A DNA stretch of 5,661 nucleotides from NCBI GenBank assembly GCA_029935255.1, contig JAOZKS010000182.1, forward strand, positions 1-5,661. The letters are read 5' to 3'. Below are positions 5,141 through 5,661 of the stretch, piece after piece. A program made the position numbers and the translations under genes. The notes under the pieces were generated by a model. It was given only the letters and a program-made list of their open reading frames with translations. It was not told the DNA's origin and ran no database searches. The DNA is from Pontiella sp. (GTDB lineage Bacteria > Verrucomicrobiota > Kiritimatiellia > Kiritimatiellales > Pontiellaceae). Each line of letters begins with the position of its first letter. Position 1 is the first letter of the stretch.

Positions 5141-5661
5141 ATGGACAACCCACCGAACAATGAACTAGAAGAAGAGTTCCGGAAACAGGACGAACGGTTG
5201 CTTGGGTTCTACGATGAGGAATCGCGGAACCTTCCCGCCGAAGAGGAGGAGTCGTTGCTCCCGATCCTCAACTCGCTGGACACAAGTACAGACCGCTATG
5301 AAGAACTGGGGCTTATTGCCGAAGGGGGCGAAAAGCGCATCACCCGGGTCTACGACCGCCGTCTGAACCGACAGGTGGCCATGGCACGGGCCGTACAGGC
5401 GGAAAGCAAGGAAGATCAGGAGCAATTCCTGCGCGAGGCGCAGCTGGAGGCCAACCTGGCACACCCCTACATTGTTCCGGTTCACAACATGGAATTCGAT
5501 TCAGAAGGAATTCCTTTCTTCACCATGGAACTGATTCCCGGGGACAGCCTCAAGGAGGTCATCCAAAAACTGCGCGATGGCGATGAAACCTATAAACGCG
5601 ACTATTCGCTGAACACCCTGCTCAACCTATATCTAAAAATCTGCGATGGCATTGCCTATGC
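5141..5661 (+). CDS. PknB-like Ser/Thr protein kinase with WNK-like N-lobe, N-terminal part (runs off right edge)
   Basis: The first 173 codons are present; the frame is open to the right edge. Start ATG 5141 follows AGGAG. Residues 1-50 are acidic, with no signal peptide or membrane helix. The kinase N-lobe begins at ~53: Y-E-E-L-G-L-I-A-E-G-G-E-K (53-65) is the nucleotide loop, V-Y-D-R-R-L-N-R-Q-V-A-M-A-R (70-83) covers strands 2-3, F-L-R-E-A (96-100) is helix C with its conserved Glu (E99), H-P-Y-I-V-P-V-H (108-115) follows, and F-F-T-M-E-L-I-P-G-D-S-L (126-137) is the hinge. All match bacterial Hanks-type kinases in order and spacing, with two exceptions: the VAxK lysine is Ala (A82), and the third loop glycine is Lys (K65). 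The catalytic loop (HRDxKxxN) and DFG lie beyond the window, so activity cannot be judged. It could be an active kinase with a relocated lysine or a pseudokinase. It likely acts in the cytoplasm on the sigma factor or a related target; this is inferred from adjacency. Confidence 0.88.
   Translation, partial: MDNPPNNELEEEFRKQDERLLGFYDEESRNLPAEEEESLLPILNSLDTSTDRYEELGLIAEGGEKRITRVYDRRLNRQVAMARAVQAESKEDQEQFLREAQLEANLAHPYIVPVHNMEFDSEGIPFFTMELIPGDSLKEVIQKLRDGDETYKRDYSLNTLLNLYLKICDGIAY

Overview
The window most resembles a member of the PVC group, probably Kiritimatiellota or a related Verrucomicrobiota/Lentisphaerae lineage. The evidence is protein style: very large Sec-exported modular proteins with beta-sandwich and fibronectin type III (FN3) repeats, one Asp-rich Ca-binding segment, and a C-terminal tail ending in a K-F-I-x-L-E-I pattern that I associate with that group. 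An ECF sigma factor followed by a PknB-type kinase is also common there. This placement is inferred from the sequence alone.

Minus-strand block, 1-3766. A 1119-residue exported protein (407-3766) is built from two tandem copies of a ~290-residue beta-rich module, each followed by an FN3 domain, then a third unrelated module, a Ca-binding loop and the tail. A strong Rho-independent terminator (361-389) follows its stop codon. Next on the same strand is the 5' end of a second exported, adhesin-like protein (1-329), which runs off the left edge.

Divergent spacer, 3767-4168. This 400-bp gap has no convincing gene. It holds a T8 tract, a 9-bp direct repeat, a perfect 9-bp GC-rich hairpin and a GC-rich stretch (about 3911-4060) that looks like an intergenic repeat or structured RNA.

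Plus-strand block, 4169-5661. A 208-residue ECF sigma factor (4169-4795) is followed after 345 bp by the N-terminal part of a Ser/Thr protein kinase (5141 to the right edge). The gap carries two hairpin elements that both begin with AACGCAAAGA. The two proteins probably form a signalling pair in which the kinase tunes the sigma factor or its targets; no anti-sigma gene is visible.

The best lead is the kinase N-lobe. The usual VAxK lysine is Ala (V-A-M-A, A82), while the third glycine of the nucleotide-binding loop is Lys (G-G-E-K, K65). This is the arrangement of eukaryotic WNK ('with no lysine') kinases, with the same 17-residue spacing.
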